In this document: positions 51,373 through 62,644 of the stretch, piece after piece
Position numbering within the stretch: the first letter of the stretch is position 1
Layout of the letters: each line of letters opens with the position of its first letter
Assembly: GCA_011634665.1 (NCBI GenBank)
Contig: WAEK01000014.1
Span: forward strand, 540,501 to 604,500
Direction: 5' to 3'
Length of the DNA: 64,000 nt
Source of the DNA: Mortierella sp. BCC40632
Lineage: Eukaryota > Mortierellomycota > Mortierellomycetes > Mortierellales > Mortierellaceae
Program-made: the position numbers and the translations under genes
Notes under the pieces: generated by a model
Seen by the model: the letters and a program-made list of their open reading frames with translations, nothing else
Database searches by the model: none
What the model was told of the DNA's origin: nothing

Positions 51373-54300
51373 GGTTATCTACTCTCTTCTGTAGACATGT
51401 CCAGATCAATCCTATGCTTGAGCAGACACGGGCGTAGTTTCTTGCCTGTTTATCAGCCGCTGATCGATCCAACGCCAAGGGCTGCCCTCGTTCTGCTTTC
51501 CAGCAGAACAGCTTTCGATCGCTTTGGAGGAGCATGTGGTACTCTTTTCTTTTCTTTTCTTTCTTTCTTTATTGCGCCACCACAACCTCAGGAATCGGAT
51601 CCAGATTAGACCACTGTTCAGCCAGCATTGCATTGGGCCTGCTGACAATCCATTCATCAAATGGACTCCCTGCCCCCATTTCTCCAGACCAAGCAGGGTG
51701 TGGCGAGTACGAGCAACCCTCCCCAGTCTGGCTAGTGCGGCCTGGATCGGGGTTATTGTCAAGGTCTACGACGCACCGCTGCTTAGCCAAGCAACCTAAG
51801 CATCACACTGAGCCTATCTGGCTCTACTTTTTCCCTTGGAGACACTAGCCCATCCCGAACGTTCAAACATGTCACAATATGGCGACTCGTCCATGTTTCA
51901 TCAACAAGCAAAACGGAGAATGAGGTTCTCGGAAATACAGGGCGGATAGGGATAGGAAGGCATTTTCTGCATCAAAGGTCCTTACCAGATTGCCACCTGC
52001 GTGGCGTGACCAAATTGGGACGCGAGATGAATGTTTTTTTTTTTTTTTTTTTTTGAGGATCGGCCCTTTTCGTGCCTTTTTGGGCCAACATCCAGATGTC
52101 AGCCTAAAACACTTAAAATATCCCAACGGTTTTGTCAATTATGAGATGGTTCCATGGAAAGCCAGGTCTATTCTTCCAGTAGGGGCAATGAGCTCACAAA
52201 AATAAAATAAAAAATTACACACACAAATCGTAGTCATAATAGATCAAAGCTCAATCCTCTGTGTAGCTGATCCGTAGAGTCATTGCTTTATCTCCATGAC
52301 CAGACTCTGTCGCCGTTCATGAACAATATCACGACTCGGGATCCCAGTTCTTTTTTTTTTTTTTACTCAGCATTGAGTGTCACTTTTCGCCCACAGTCTC
52401 TTGGAGCTTCAGCAGCATCACAGGTAAGTGTAATCGGCTTCAGGGCGGCAAAAAGATGTCATCTCTTTGATAGACATGACCTGCCACCCATCTGTGTTTT
52501 CCCAATGGTTTGTCATCGCAAGTCTACCAAAAGCTCTCAACGCTACTTCTTTGCTCATTGCCGCAATGTCAACTCTAGCATTATCCAAGGTCAATATCTC
52601 CCCCCTCCCCCTCCATCCCCTTTCTCTTTACGGTAGCGTTGGTTGATTTGCATACTTGAATTCAGTCAGTGGTGATGTAGAAAGTAGAGAGACTGAGAAC
52701 AAGTACAAGCTAGCCTCGCTAAAACATTCAGTCCTTGCTTGCTGCCAGGTCCACCATCATGCACGAGAATCTGGAATGTCCGTCGACCGATGTTCATTCT
52801 TTCACTACATACTGCACAATGAAGATCGGGGTAGAGTCTTTCCATAGAAATTTGCTGGGGTGTTCTTGCATGTCAACGGTTCAGTCATTTTAAACAGGTG
52901 TGTTGGTGTCACTTATTCTTCCTAGCCACTTTAAGATCTCCAAAATGCTAGGAGGAAAGATGGTTTCGGATCAAAGACGTGATTCAGGACTGGCAGTTAA
53001 TCTTATCATACTCGCGCCCCAGCGGTCAAGAGGGAAGAAGGCCCCATCTGTATTTTATATGGATATTCTTTGTAAAGGTGACATGTGGTTGCCATAATTT
53101 ACTCAATGCATTACTGGTGGCCGACGTTCTTTTTAAACACGACTCGAGCGGGGAGGTTTTTTTTTTTATCACATGCGAGTTGATTCGAAAGAGGAGCATC
53201 GCCATGGACACTACTTTAGAGATTTTTGCAGCCAGCGGACCTCGTATTCAATGCCTTGCATGTCCTCGTCCCCCCTTCCTTTCAATCAGATATCTTCTAC
53301 GCCTCCTGGAGAGATGCATTGCAATCCTCTGACCTGTTATCACTAACGCGCCACCTAAATCTGAGAGCGTTTCTAGGGTCATCGCCACAGCCAATGGTGC
53401 CCACCTCATGTCCCACGCGCTGCTCCTTCATCCTCTTATGATTTTTTTTTTTTTTTTTTGCTGCAGAAAGGACACAGTTCGGTTTCCTGGGCACATGTAG
53501 TCAACTTACCCCATCGCTTATCTGCCTTGTTCTTCTTGCGCCAGTTACCTCCATCGACCGACCGTGGAATGTGGTGGAATGTGATGGAACACCACAAGAC
53601 TTGTGAGACTTGTTAGAGCAACAGAAAGACAACAATAACAACAACAACAAAAAAATAAAAACAAAAACATTGACGCGTTTGGCGGATTGAGTAAAACTCG
53701 TGAAACGACTGTGGTCGTTTCCTTTCCCCATCATCGTCATTTGCTCATATGTCATGCCACCGATTACAACGACTAAAAGACACAGAAGGAGTTGGTCAGG
53801 AGGGACAGCAAGGTTTTTTTTTTGAAGGCCTACGAAAACTGGGAAAGAGCATTAAAACAAGCAAAGCAAGACTCTCTTGATCGACAGGCCGCTAGAATCA
53901 TGCAAGGCATGTTTTTGCCAAGCTCCACGTATCACTTTTTGGATAGACTAGAGCTAAAAAAAAAAAAAAAAAAAAAAGGAAAGAGAAACTTTGACAACAT
54001 ACACACGTAGGATAACCCCATCTCATCAGGTCACTCCTCTCTCTCTCTCTCTCTCTCTAGGCATTTGAGGAAGCTGAGTGATGCATGAGGAGTAAAGTGG
54101 ATGATCACTCTTTTGTTCAGAGCCAACAGTTCCCCAGCCATCCTTTACTCACAGGTTCAAACAGTCGTGATCACATCACATCACATCCCACCAACAAGTG
54201 AAGGATCATAGACGTCCTTTTAACCCCCTTACTCTTCGGGGTCAATAAGGTATGTCCACCAGCCCTTTTCTTTTCTATTGCCCATGGTTATAACGCACAG

Positions 54301-56216
54301 TCCCCTTTCCTCTTCTCCCCATTTGACGAATGGAACGTCTCGGGCTCTAAGTGCTTCGCCCCTGTTCCTTGTACCCACCTAGAGGATTCTATCATAACCA
54401 TCATTGATTTTTTTTAGAAGGTTGCTTGCGCGTGAGCTGGACACGATAAAGAGTCTGCATTCTCTACTATGCACCAGCCTTGTTACGAGAATCTAAGAAG
54501 CATAGGGGAAAGGAAGTGAGGGGGTAAAGGGGGGGAGAAGGAAGGCAAGGGAAGGAAGGGGGGGGGGGAAGGGAGGGGAGTGAAGGAAGCAGCTGACCTT
54601 TCAAATTCTCGTTTGATCTCTCTTTCTTACAGATCTTGCTTTGCATTACATGGCGGTAAAAGCGGCATTAATGGGAGAGAAGGGAAAGAAAAAGAGAGAA
54701 AAGAAGGAAAGCATTTAGATGGGCCACAGACAATGCTAGGGGACGAAGGGGGAGAGGCGCATCGCAGTGCTCACCATGCCAATACGAGAAAAAAAAATAT
54801 ATACTGGTGCGCCTTCTACTGCATGATGGAGTCCTTTGTGAATGGTAAGCAGATGACAATCCATTCCTCACTCTCCATTCCCTTTATCTGCCTCCTGTAG
54901 CCATACTTTTGAGCCTCAATTCAGGTCGCCAACAGGTCCGGGGATATGCGGGGAGTGGCAAAGATAGCAACGGCAAAAGAGATATCGCTTTGGACTGGAG
55001 AGCACCGAGGTTTGCTTTTGCTCGCTATCGATCCTTGGGGAGGAAGGGGTGTACTGAGCAATGAGCGACTGTACTGTATACGGAGACGAGACGAAACGTC
55101 GAGGAATGGAGGAGATGGAGGGACAAAAGGAGGTTTGACTAGGGCTGGGCTCGGTGCTCAGTGGATTTTCTTGGCTAATCTGCTTCTGTTTGGACCACCG
55201 TCATGCCAAATCCCAGGGTGCAAACCACGAGGACAGTGGAGAAAGATCCGCGGTCGATAGCCCACGAGTTGCTCGGTGGTGTTTCCCTCTTCCTAGCAGA
55301 CGGACAGAGGGCGGCTTGGATTCTTCCCACCCCCTTCCTTGACTTGTCCTGGACCGAGCCTTTGTGAAGGACGTCTAACTTTCCCAGAGAGTTATCAGAT
55401 GAGGGTCCATTTGGGTGCAGAGGCCTGGTTGGTGCAAGAGCCTGCTCTCGAGGGCTCCCTGCTCCGCCTTTCAACATATCTTTGCCGTGGAGCGGGCGTC
55501 GAGATGAGCATGTCAGCAACCACGGTTACTACTGTGATCCTGCAAGAGAACTAGCCTGCAGACAATTCTGCCTGTTAAACTCTACAGAACGAAGAGATAG
55601 CATCTGTTTTTTTTTTTTTTTTTTCTCTCTTTCTTTGTTTTTTTTACCACCGGAGTAGCTAGTGTGTCCACTTCCCTCCTTCTCTCTCTATTTCTACTCT
55701 CCCGCACTCTTCTTTTTTTGCATTGGTGGTTTGGAATTCGGTTCAGTCCCAGGCCGTGCAGGCCATGTGCACTTGACCTAAAACCTCCGCTGCTCTCCTC
55801 TCAGAGCCAAAGGCTGTCGGACTCGTCCTCCCACGTTGCACAAGTCTTCTCTGCCCCGACGCTGGGGGACACAGGGGCGATGCTGCATTACATCGTCGCT
55901 CTCTCCTTTGGGGTAAGAGAGAGCGAGGGTGAGAGCGAGCAAGAGAGGAGATACGCTTTTTTTTTTTTTTTGCATCACACGCATGTGTCCACAGGGAACG
56001 GACGACGCATGCACACGCACGCACATGCGCCCCAGTCCCGCAGAGCTGAGGCGACCGTCCATTGCCACGGAAATCGACGCCTCTTCCTCTTCTCTCTCTC
56101 TCTCTCTCTCTCTCAAGTGCATTGGCATGGCCGGGAGACGAGTCAGCAGGGCACAACCTTTTTTTTTTATCTCTTGCATCTTGCCTGTTTGCTTTTCTTT
56201 CCTCCCCACCACCTCT

Positions 56217-56262
<46 letters not shown>

Positions 56263-56735
56263 CCTCTCTTTCTCTCTGTGTCTATTCTCAACTTACAGCT
56301 CCAGGCCCTGCTGCACCGGCCCTGCGGTCCCCGCCGTCTCCGCCGTCCCAGTAGTCCCGGCAGTCCCACAGTCCGTTCCTGATTCCTTGTCCCAGCAAGG
56401 CCCGCCTCGTTCCCAGCTGCAGCATTGCCTACACTTCCTCCTTCCCCCATTTTCTCCCCGCGCCCGTTCCGCCGTCAATGGCCGCTTTAAAGCCGCTGGC
56501 CTTCCTGCGTGCACTCGTTGCCTCTCTTCTCTCTTCTTTGCTCCTCGCGCTCCTCCTCCCCCCGCGACCGCCTGCCTCTTCGCTGCCACCAGGCCGCCGT
56601 CCTGCCAAAGGCTTCTTTGCTCGCCTCTGTGCCCTCCTTACCTTGCTACGATCACACGCTCTGACTGCCCGCGCCATCCACGGAATCATTGCTTACATCG
56701 ACCCTACCCATCCGACACTTTACTCTCATTCCGCC
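50672..56735. other. Gene-poor 6-kb region between the KDM5-like and BTB genes
   Basis: No exon chain supported. Bases 50690-51010 are GA-rich, i.e. CT-rich on the KDM5 coding strand. A (GA)n tract lies at 51308-51369. T-runs occur at about 52029, 52352, 53440 and 55604. A G-rich stretch spans 54510-54590. The part from 55600 to 56735 is CT-rich on the plus strand and leads into the BTB gene. A weak piece with a good donor (52374-52430, GTAAGTG) and an antisense short frame at 52430-52530 might be gene relics but could not be assembled. Confidence 0.4.
51308..51369. repeat. (GA)n microsatellite
   Basis: About 60 nt of perfect GA dinucleotides in the KDM5 upstream region. Confidence 0.95.
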
Positions 56736-59065
56736 ATGAACAGGGACATTGCCTCCTACCTGCCTTCCTTCCCCCCCGCGAAGCGTCTCTCGGCGCTTTC
56801 CATCTCTTCCCCGACAACATGCAGCCCTGTCCTCTCGCCTGTTCCCCTCCCCTTACCGCCGGCCCCTATGCCACACCTTAGTGCCAGCCGTGTGCTCTTT
56901 GAGGAAGGTCTCTATAGCGATGTCACTATCGTGTTGCAGGTCCCTGGACTGATCAAGAAGAATCTCCTCCTGCATTCTCATATCCTCAGCAAAGAGAGCG
57001 AAGTCTTTGCCGCTCTCCTAAAGGGCAAGGCCAACGTTGGTGACAAGGCCATTACTCTATTGGAAGAGCGCGATGCCAACGGATCACAGGTGGTAGAGAT
57101 CCAGTGCGTTGATGCCTCGGAGCTCTATGCATTCGAGTCTTCGCTCCGATTGCTCTACACCGGAAGCTGGTGCTCCGATCGCGATTTCCAGACAACTTTG
57201 CTCGACGCTCGAATCCGTCGAGGTCTAGATGTTATGAGCCAAGCTGCTCGCCTCTCACTCCGAGGGTCGACCACAGCCTTGCTCCAGGAGGAAATCACAC
57301 AAATGTGCCAGAACCAGCCCGATCTTCTTGACAAAGTCCACCGATCGATCCTCCCTGAAGACCGTGAGGAAGACCAGGGGATCCTTCGCTTTGACCGAGA
57401 CGCTCTCCAACAGTTGTGTCGTGTCGCTGTGGTCAAGGCCGAAATCCGAGATCACTGTGAGTTGGCCATTGCCCGGAACCTGTATGGTGCTAAAAAGTTC
57501 CGCGACTTGCGCTTGGCTGAGGTTCAGGTCAGCGAGCTGAGACCGGGTTACATCTTTCCACCTGGTGGTCAAGAGTCCATCTACCTGCTCAAGGGGGCAC
57601 CCTCGTTGCCTCTCCATGCCAGCCGTGCTACCAATGTTGAAACTCTCCGCCATGTCGTCAACTATTACACCGCCTTCAACTCTCAACAGCCACTGCGGAC
57701 CCGAGAATTCTATGTGATCCCCGGCGAGGACGAAGACGAGGATGACGAGGATATTGCTGCACAGGGATCGACAGCAACGTTGCACGGTGCAACCTATTAC
57801 AAGGTTGCTTTCAACAGTGGATACCATTGGCTTTTAGATCAGGTGATCAAGGTCCAGGCACCATTTGAGTTAGTCATTTTGCTGCTCAAGGATGCTGTGG
57901 ATGAAAACACGGATCGCAGCAGGAATGTGTATTTTGGCGAATTCTCATCGCCTGCCGATGGTGCCACTTACTTGAAGGGAGTCCGTTATATTGCAGATGG
58001 TCTCTTGCATGCGTTCCAGGACCCAACCCTTGAATCATTCCGCAATCCAGGTGCATCAGGATCCCTTTTGAACATGATCTCGTACTGTATCGCATCCTTG
58101 ACAGATCTTCCTCCACTCCGATCTCGGCCAAATGTCAGTACGGCGAGCGATCTGGCAGCCCAGCATCAGGAGTATCCCGAGCTTCCGACGTTGGTGATCG
58201 AGTTCTTTTGGCAGGTCCTTGAGCTGGCTCTTAAGCGACCACACCATCTTGAGTTTGTTCAGCTTTTGCTCGAGTCGATCACAAAGATTACGCCCTTGGT
58301 GCCGTTTGATGTGATTGATCGTATGGAGGAACGGTTAGCCGAGTTGCTAGAAGAGACCCGGAAAAAGATCATGGAGCAGCGGGGTGACCAACCAACAGAG
58401 AGCACTGAAGATGCAAAAGACAAGGTGGAAGAAAAGCCTACTGTTGTCACCAAGCCCAAGGAGACTGATGAGGAAGTCGAGAACCCAGTGGCAAGTCCCC
58501 GAGTGCTCAAGAATCGAGGTGACGATGACTTTATGACGAATCCCAAGAGGTTCTCTGAAGGGTATCGAAGTGAGATCTCTGTGGGTCGGTTCGACGATTT
58601 GGATGAGATCACGTCGATGGTGAGCAAAGTCAGTCGGGTCAGTAGTGTCCTGCTGGCGTATGATCGGCCACGGTCATCGCCAACGGTCAGCTCTAGTGAC
58701 GACGATGAAGACGACGAGGACGAGGAGAGCGTGTCTTCGGAGGCCCAAGAAGATGGCGATCAGGATGCAGAGGCAGAGACGGAGGCGCCATGGATGAGGT
58801 GAGTAAATGTGGAGTGAGCAAAGAAAAAAAATAATAGAAAGGCTAGAAGAAAGTGCTGCGCATGGCACAGGTTATCCAGGGGAGGAGATTGGGCGTATCA
58901 GTGGCGTGCAAACAAGCTTTCTGACTCGTTTTTTTGTGCTCTTTCTCTCTCTCTCTCTCTAGGCCCGAGTACCTGCAGCCACTCTGTCTGAAGCTCCTGA
59001 TATCCTTCCCCATGAACATCCAGTCCTCGCTCCTCTGGGCGATCCACGATCTCCAACTCCTGTAG
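56736..59065 (+). CDS. BTB/POZ-domain protein with spliced hydrophobic C-terminus, two exons
   Basis: Exons 56736..58798 and 58963..59065, giving 721 aa. ATG 56736 (MNRDIASYLP) is preferred; an upstream in-frame ATG at 56478 only adds a low-complexity leader. The BTB fold starts at about residue 54: LFEEGLYSDVTIVLQVPG, LLLHSHILSKESEVFAALLK, ELYAFESSLRLLYTG. This protein-interaction module often links to CUL3 ligases or transcription complexes, but the target is unknown. A long helical middle region follows, then a Lys/Glu-rich stretch and an acidic Asp/Glu/Ser tail. Unspliced, the frame ends at a TGA (58800-58802) lying inside the donor AG|GTGAGT. Splicing to 58963 extends the protein by about 34 residues (YLQPLCLKLLISFPMNIQSS) with almost all C/G-ending codons, which favours the spliced form. 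Confidence 0.78.
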
Positions 59066-59202
59066 AAGCGCCCACATACCCTCTCCTCCGCTTTTTTTTT
59101 TTTTCTTCTCTCTCCTCCATTTCCAGCCCTTCTCCCTCTCATGTCCTCTTTTTTTTTTATTTATTTATTTTTTTGTTCTCTTTCTTGTCTTTGCTCTCTC
59201 TC

Positions 59203-59247
<45 letters not shown>

Positions 59248-60355
59248 TCTCCATTCTCGTTCTCTCAAACTCTCTCTCCCCTCAGCACGATCCATGAATC
59301 CATTGTACCATTGTAACCATTGCTCCATAGTTTTTCTTTTTTTTGTTTTTTTTGCAACCCCTCCCCACTCAATAAATCAGAATACTTCAACCTAACCGTG
59401 TCCGTGGCTTTTGCCCAGAAGACGGGCCCACTGTACCCCAAGTCACCCGCGCCTCGATAAACACTGTCCGCCTTTCAAAGTCTCTTTGGTTCTCTTTTCA
59501 TACTGACCTATCCGTTTCTTTTTTCTTTTTCTTATTTTCCTTCTTTTTGGCCTTGCCACCCGCCCTCCTACTGCCTCCATCCTAAAGTCCCCTTGGTCCT
59601 ATTCACATCGGGACCTTGTCTGAATTTTTGCGAGCTCAACTCTTCAGGCGCCGCACTTACATTTTTCTCTCTCTCTCTCTCTCTCTCCATCAGACAGGCT
59701 CCAGGGCAGGCCCATTGTCTCTCATTATTCACTCCATCGCTCATCCCACATTCTCTCTCCCCCCTTCTTCCCCCCCTTCTTTTTTTTTATTCATCTCTTT
59801 CAGCCGCGCGCATTCAGCCGCCTTTTAGTCCTGGGACATTTAACACTGAGAAGTGGCAAGCTCAAAAAGCAGGAGCATTTGACGACAGTAGACGGACAAC
59901 TGCCCTCCAGAGAAAAAAAAAAAAAAAGCAAGCCTCGCTGCCCATCCTCCTCTTCCTCCTTCCATTCCTAATACGAGACTGCATTATCGTCTCATATCTT
60001 GCCTCTTTCTTTTCTCTCTCTTTCCTCCCCCTGTTGTGCATGATTCAGCCTCGAGCCGTGCCCAATTCGGAACCTCGAGCCAGGCAAGGAACGACGAACT
60101 AGGGAACGGTACTGTCCATCATTGGCCATTCCTTTGACACCTTCCACACGCCCAGTCCATCTCTCTTTCTCTTTCTTCCTTTCTCTTTCTCTCTCTCTCT
60201 CTGTCTCTCTCTCTCTTCTTCTTCTCCCCTCTCTACCACCTGTCTTTCACATAATCTCTTTCCCTTTCACTCGCTCTCTTACTCTTACTTTTTCAATCTC
60301 TCAATCCCCTAATCCCCAGTAAAGTTCCTCTGGCGAGCAAGGGAGAGTCAATATT
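59066..60355. other. Pyrimidine-rich spacer, BTB gene to unknown gene
   Basis: No gene seen. Almost continuous C/T on the plus strand: (CT)n at 59210-59242, 59669-59692 and 60186-60216, with T-runs. Likely a 3' flank followed by the leader of the gene at 60356. Confidence 0.55.
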
Positions 60356-62513
60356 ATGGAATCTCCTGTCCATCCATTGTATCCGTCTCATGATCCATTG
60401 CATCCGGCTGCATCGTCAGCATCAGCATCAAGCCCCAACCCATCCACACAATCAGGCCGTGACATTAGTCAATCAAGTATCCTCATGGATGGAAATAGCC
60501 CGACATTAGCTCCCCATTCTTTGCTCGGGGCCAAAGAGACGTTTGACCGACCCGTTAAAGCGAAAAGGGTACAAAGTCCATCCAACATGACCCACCTGAA
60601 TGCTTCCGAGTCTTGTCCTGTACCACTCAAGCAGAGGCAGAAGCAACAGGAGGAAGTGGAAGAGGAAGAAGAGGAGGAAGGGGAGCAAAATCTGCAACAG
60701 TTGAATCAACAGGAGCAGGAGCAACCGTCCAAACAGCGGCGGCAACAGCAGGAACAAGAAGCTGATGCTTTGCAGAAAATGGACCTTGAGTTGCCATCGG
60801 ACCCAACATCCTCATTAGCAGTCCAGTCACAGCAGCAACAACCCACAACGCGCAGGCAGCGCAAAGAGAGGAGCCGACATTCGACCGTGTCAAAGGACAC
60901 ACCCTCAACATCCTCCTCGTCCTCGTCCTCATCATCCACATTAGTCGTCCAATCAGCATCCACAGCATCCACAGCATCTACCGTCTCTGCATCGTCCGCA
61001 TCTGTGTCTTCCACATTAACATCTATGGGCACAGGAGGACATTCTAATAACAAAACAGCAGGGACTGTTCGTAATCCGACCCCGCCACCTGCTGTCCGAC
61101 CAAGACTCTCGAAAAAGACGCCACTCCCTCGACTTCAGGATTACAATCTTTTACCGGATCAACTCAAGAACCCACTCTTTGTAGCGATCGCCAAAGTATT
61201 GCTCGTATGGGACAATATCTGGCAAAGTGCGACCCAACTTGTTGGTAAAGAAGAAAAAAAAAAGGCGAAGTCAAAATTTCTTTTTGGAGTCACAGAAAAA
61301 AAAAAATGAAACAGGAAAAAAAAAAAAAAAAAAAAAAAAAAGCCTTTGGTTCTAACGTCCACACTTTTTCTCCACCTTGGACCTTGGATTTTTTTTTTTT
61401 ATTCCACATGAATCACGACAAAAAGAGGGAATCCGGCACTTTAACCAGGCCAACCTAGGGTAAGTGGCTCGGCTCCTTTGATCCAACTTTCCAACAATGC
61501 TCTCGCATCAAAAATGTTCTCGGAGATTTATCTAATTCTTATTCTTCGCTCTGTTCGGTAACCTGTATGGTTCCTTTTTTTCTTCTTTCATCTTAGTGGC
61601 CGGACTCCAAAGGGAACAGTCCAAGGAGCTATTTCAACAGCCATCGCACTCTCGGTCACTCTCAGGACATTTGAGCCGATCGAGAAGCTAAGGATTGGCA
61701 GTACAACGTATTATCGCATGGATCGTCGCGTCTTTGAACCCCGTGCTCAGCCTACTACCGCCCCAGATTCTTCAGACTCGGATGATGAATCGACTTCGGT
61801 CTCGTCCCGCAGAGGTAGAGGTGATGCCCTTGATCCAACCTTATGGAAGCTATGCTGGCAAAGGAATTGAACAACATCAAAAGTGAAAAAGAAAGGAGGG
61901 GATTGCTGACACATTTGTATCATTTAAATCATCCGATCACAAAACAACGTCTTTTCATGTAGGTCGCAGGAACGGAGGTACTTCTCGAGTTACCACCTCT
62001 AGGGCAAAGGCAAAAACAACAACAGCACCTGCCACATCCTCCTCCTCCTCTACCTCCTCCCCTAGAGCTCGGCGTCCACCTAAACCAACCATCACCACAA
62101 CCGCTATCCGATCTACGACCACAGCTGCACAAGAGGCGAGTAACAAGCGTAAAAAGAAGACGCCACTTTCTCCAGGATGGGGATCGGACACGTTGAGCTC
62201 GGACAGTTCGGATGAAGAAGATACCCCACAGAGCATGTCTCGATCAAGTTTTGGTCGAGGCAGTTCTAGTCATCACAGCTACCATCATTCATCGGCCACG
62301 AGCTCGAAACGGACAAGGACAGGATCACCGGATGCAGCTGGGCCCTCCTCGGGCTCGTCCACGCGGGGGAGACCTCCTGGCCGGCGAGATTCGATACCCA
62401 ATGGGCTCAAGAAACTTCCAAAGGGATATGTGTATGACATGGAAATCAACCAGGCGGCTCTTATGAACCTCTCAGTTAATCCTTCCCAGACAGGAGAATA
62501 TATGCAGCACTAA
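60356..62513 (+). CDS. Unrecognised disordered protein with one folded block, four exons
   Basis: Exons 60356..61244, 61426..61459, 61597..61814 and 61963..62513, giving 563 aa. Residues 1-255 are Ser/Pro then Gln/Glu-rich (EEVEEEEEEEGEQNLQQLNQ region) and Ser/Thr-rich. A probable folded block spans the junctions: LPDQLKNPLFVAIAKVLLVW, then VEGIRHFNQANLGGRTPKG, then AISTAIALSVTLRTFEPIEK and GSTTYYRMDRRVFEP. Exon 2 is a 34-nt microexon found by phase. It sits before a strong GTAAGT donor and restores a continuous helix-rich reading. The C-terminal half is Lys/Arg, Ser and Thr-rich (AT-hook-like PRARRPPKP). It ends GEYMQH. A donor GTATGA at 62432 in the last exon could instead splice into the PP2C exon at 62645, making one larger protein. 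Confidence 0.6.
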
Positions 62514-62644
62514 AAAGTATGGCTTTTTTTTTTTTTTTTTTGTGGACACATAATGTACTCAGGGGTATGTTTGCATCTTTGTGGACACAACAGACTAACC
62601 CAAGATATTGTATTTTTTTATAAAAAAAAAAAAAAAAAAAATAG
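62514..62644. other. Spacer or intron between unknown gene and PP2C exon
   Basis: Contains an 18-nt T-run (62524-62541), a direct repeat of TTGTGGACAC (62540 and 62579 areas) and an A-run (62622-62641) ending ATAG. The sequence before the PP2C exon looks like a 3' splice site with a poly(A) tract. Confidence 0.45.

Noticed and set aside
52280..52640. Gene fragment with a good GTAAGTG donor at about 52423
   Set aside because: Could not be extended; the opposite strand offers an equally short frame; likely a relic or chance.
56478..56735. N-terminal signal or membrane extension of the BTB protein
   Set aside because: The Leu/Pro-rich leader comes from CT-rich leader DNA; ATG 56736 starts a normal protein.
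60506..61053. Minus-strand Leu/Val-rich frames
   Set aside because: Antisense of Gln/Ser repeats in the coding exon.
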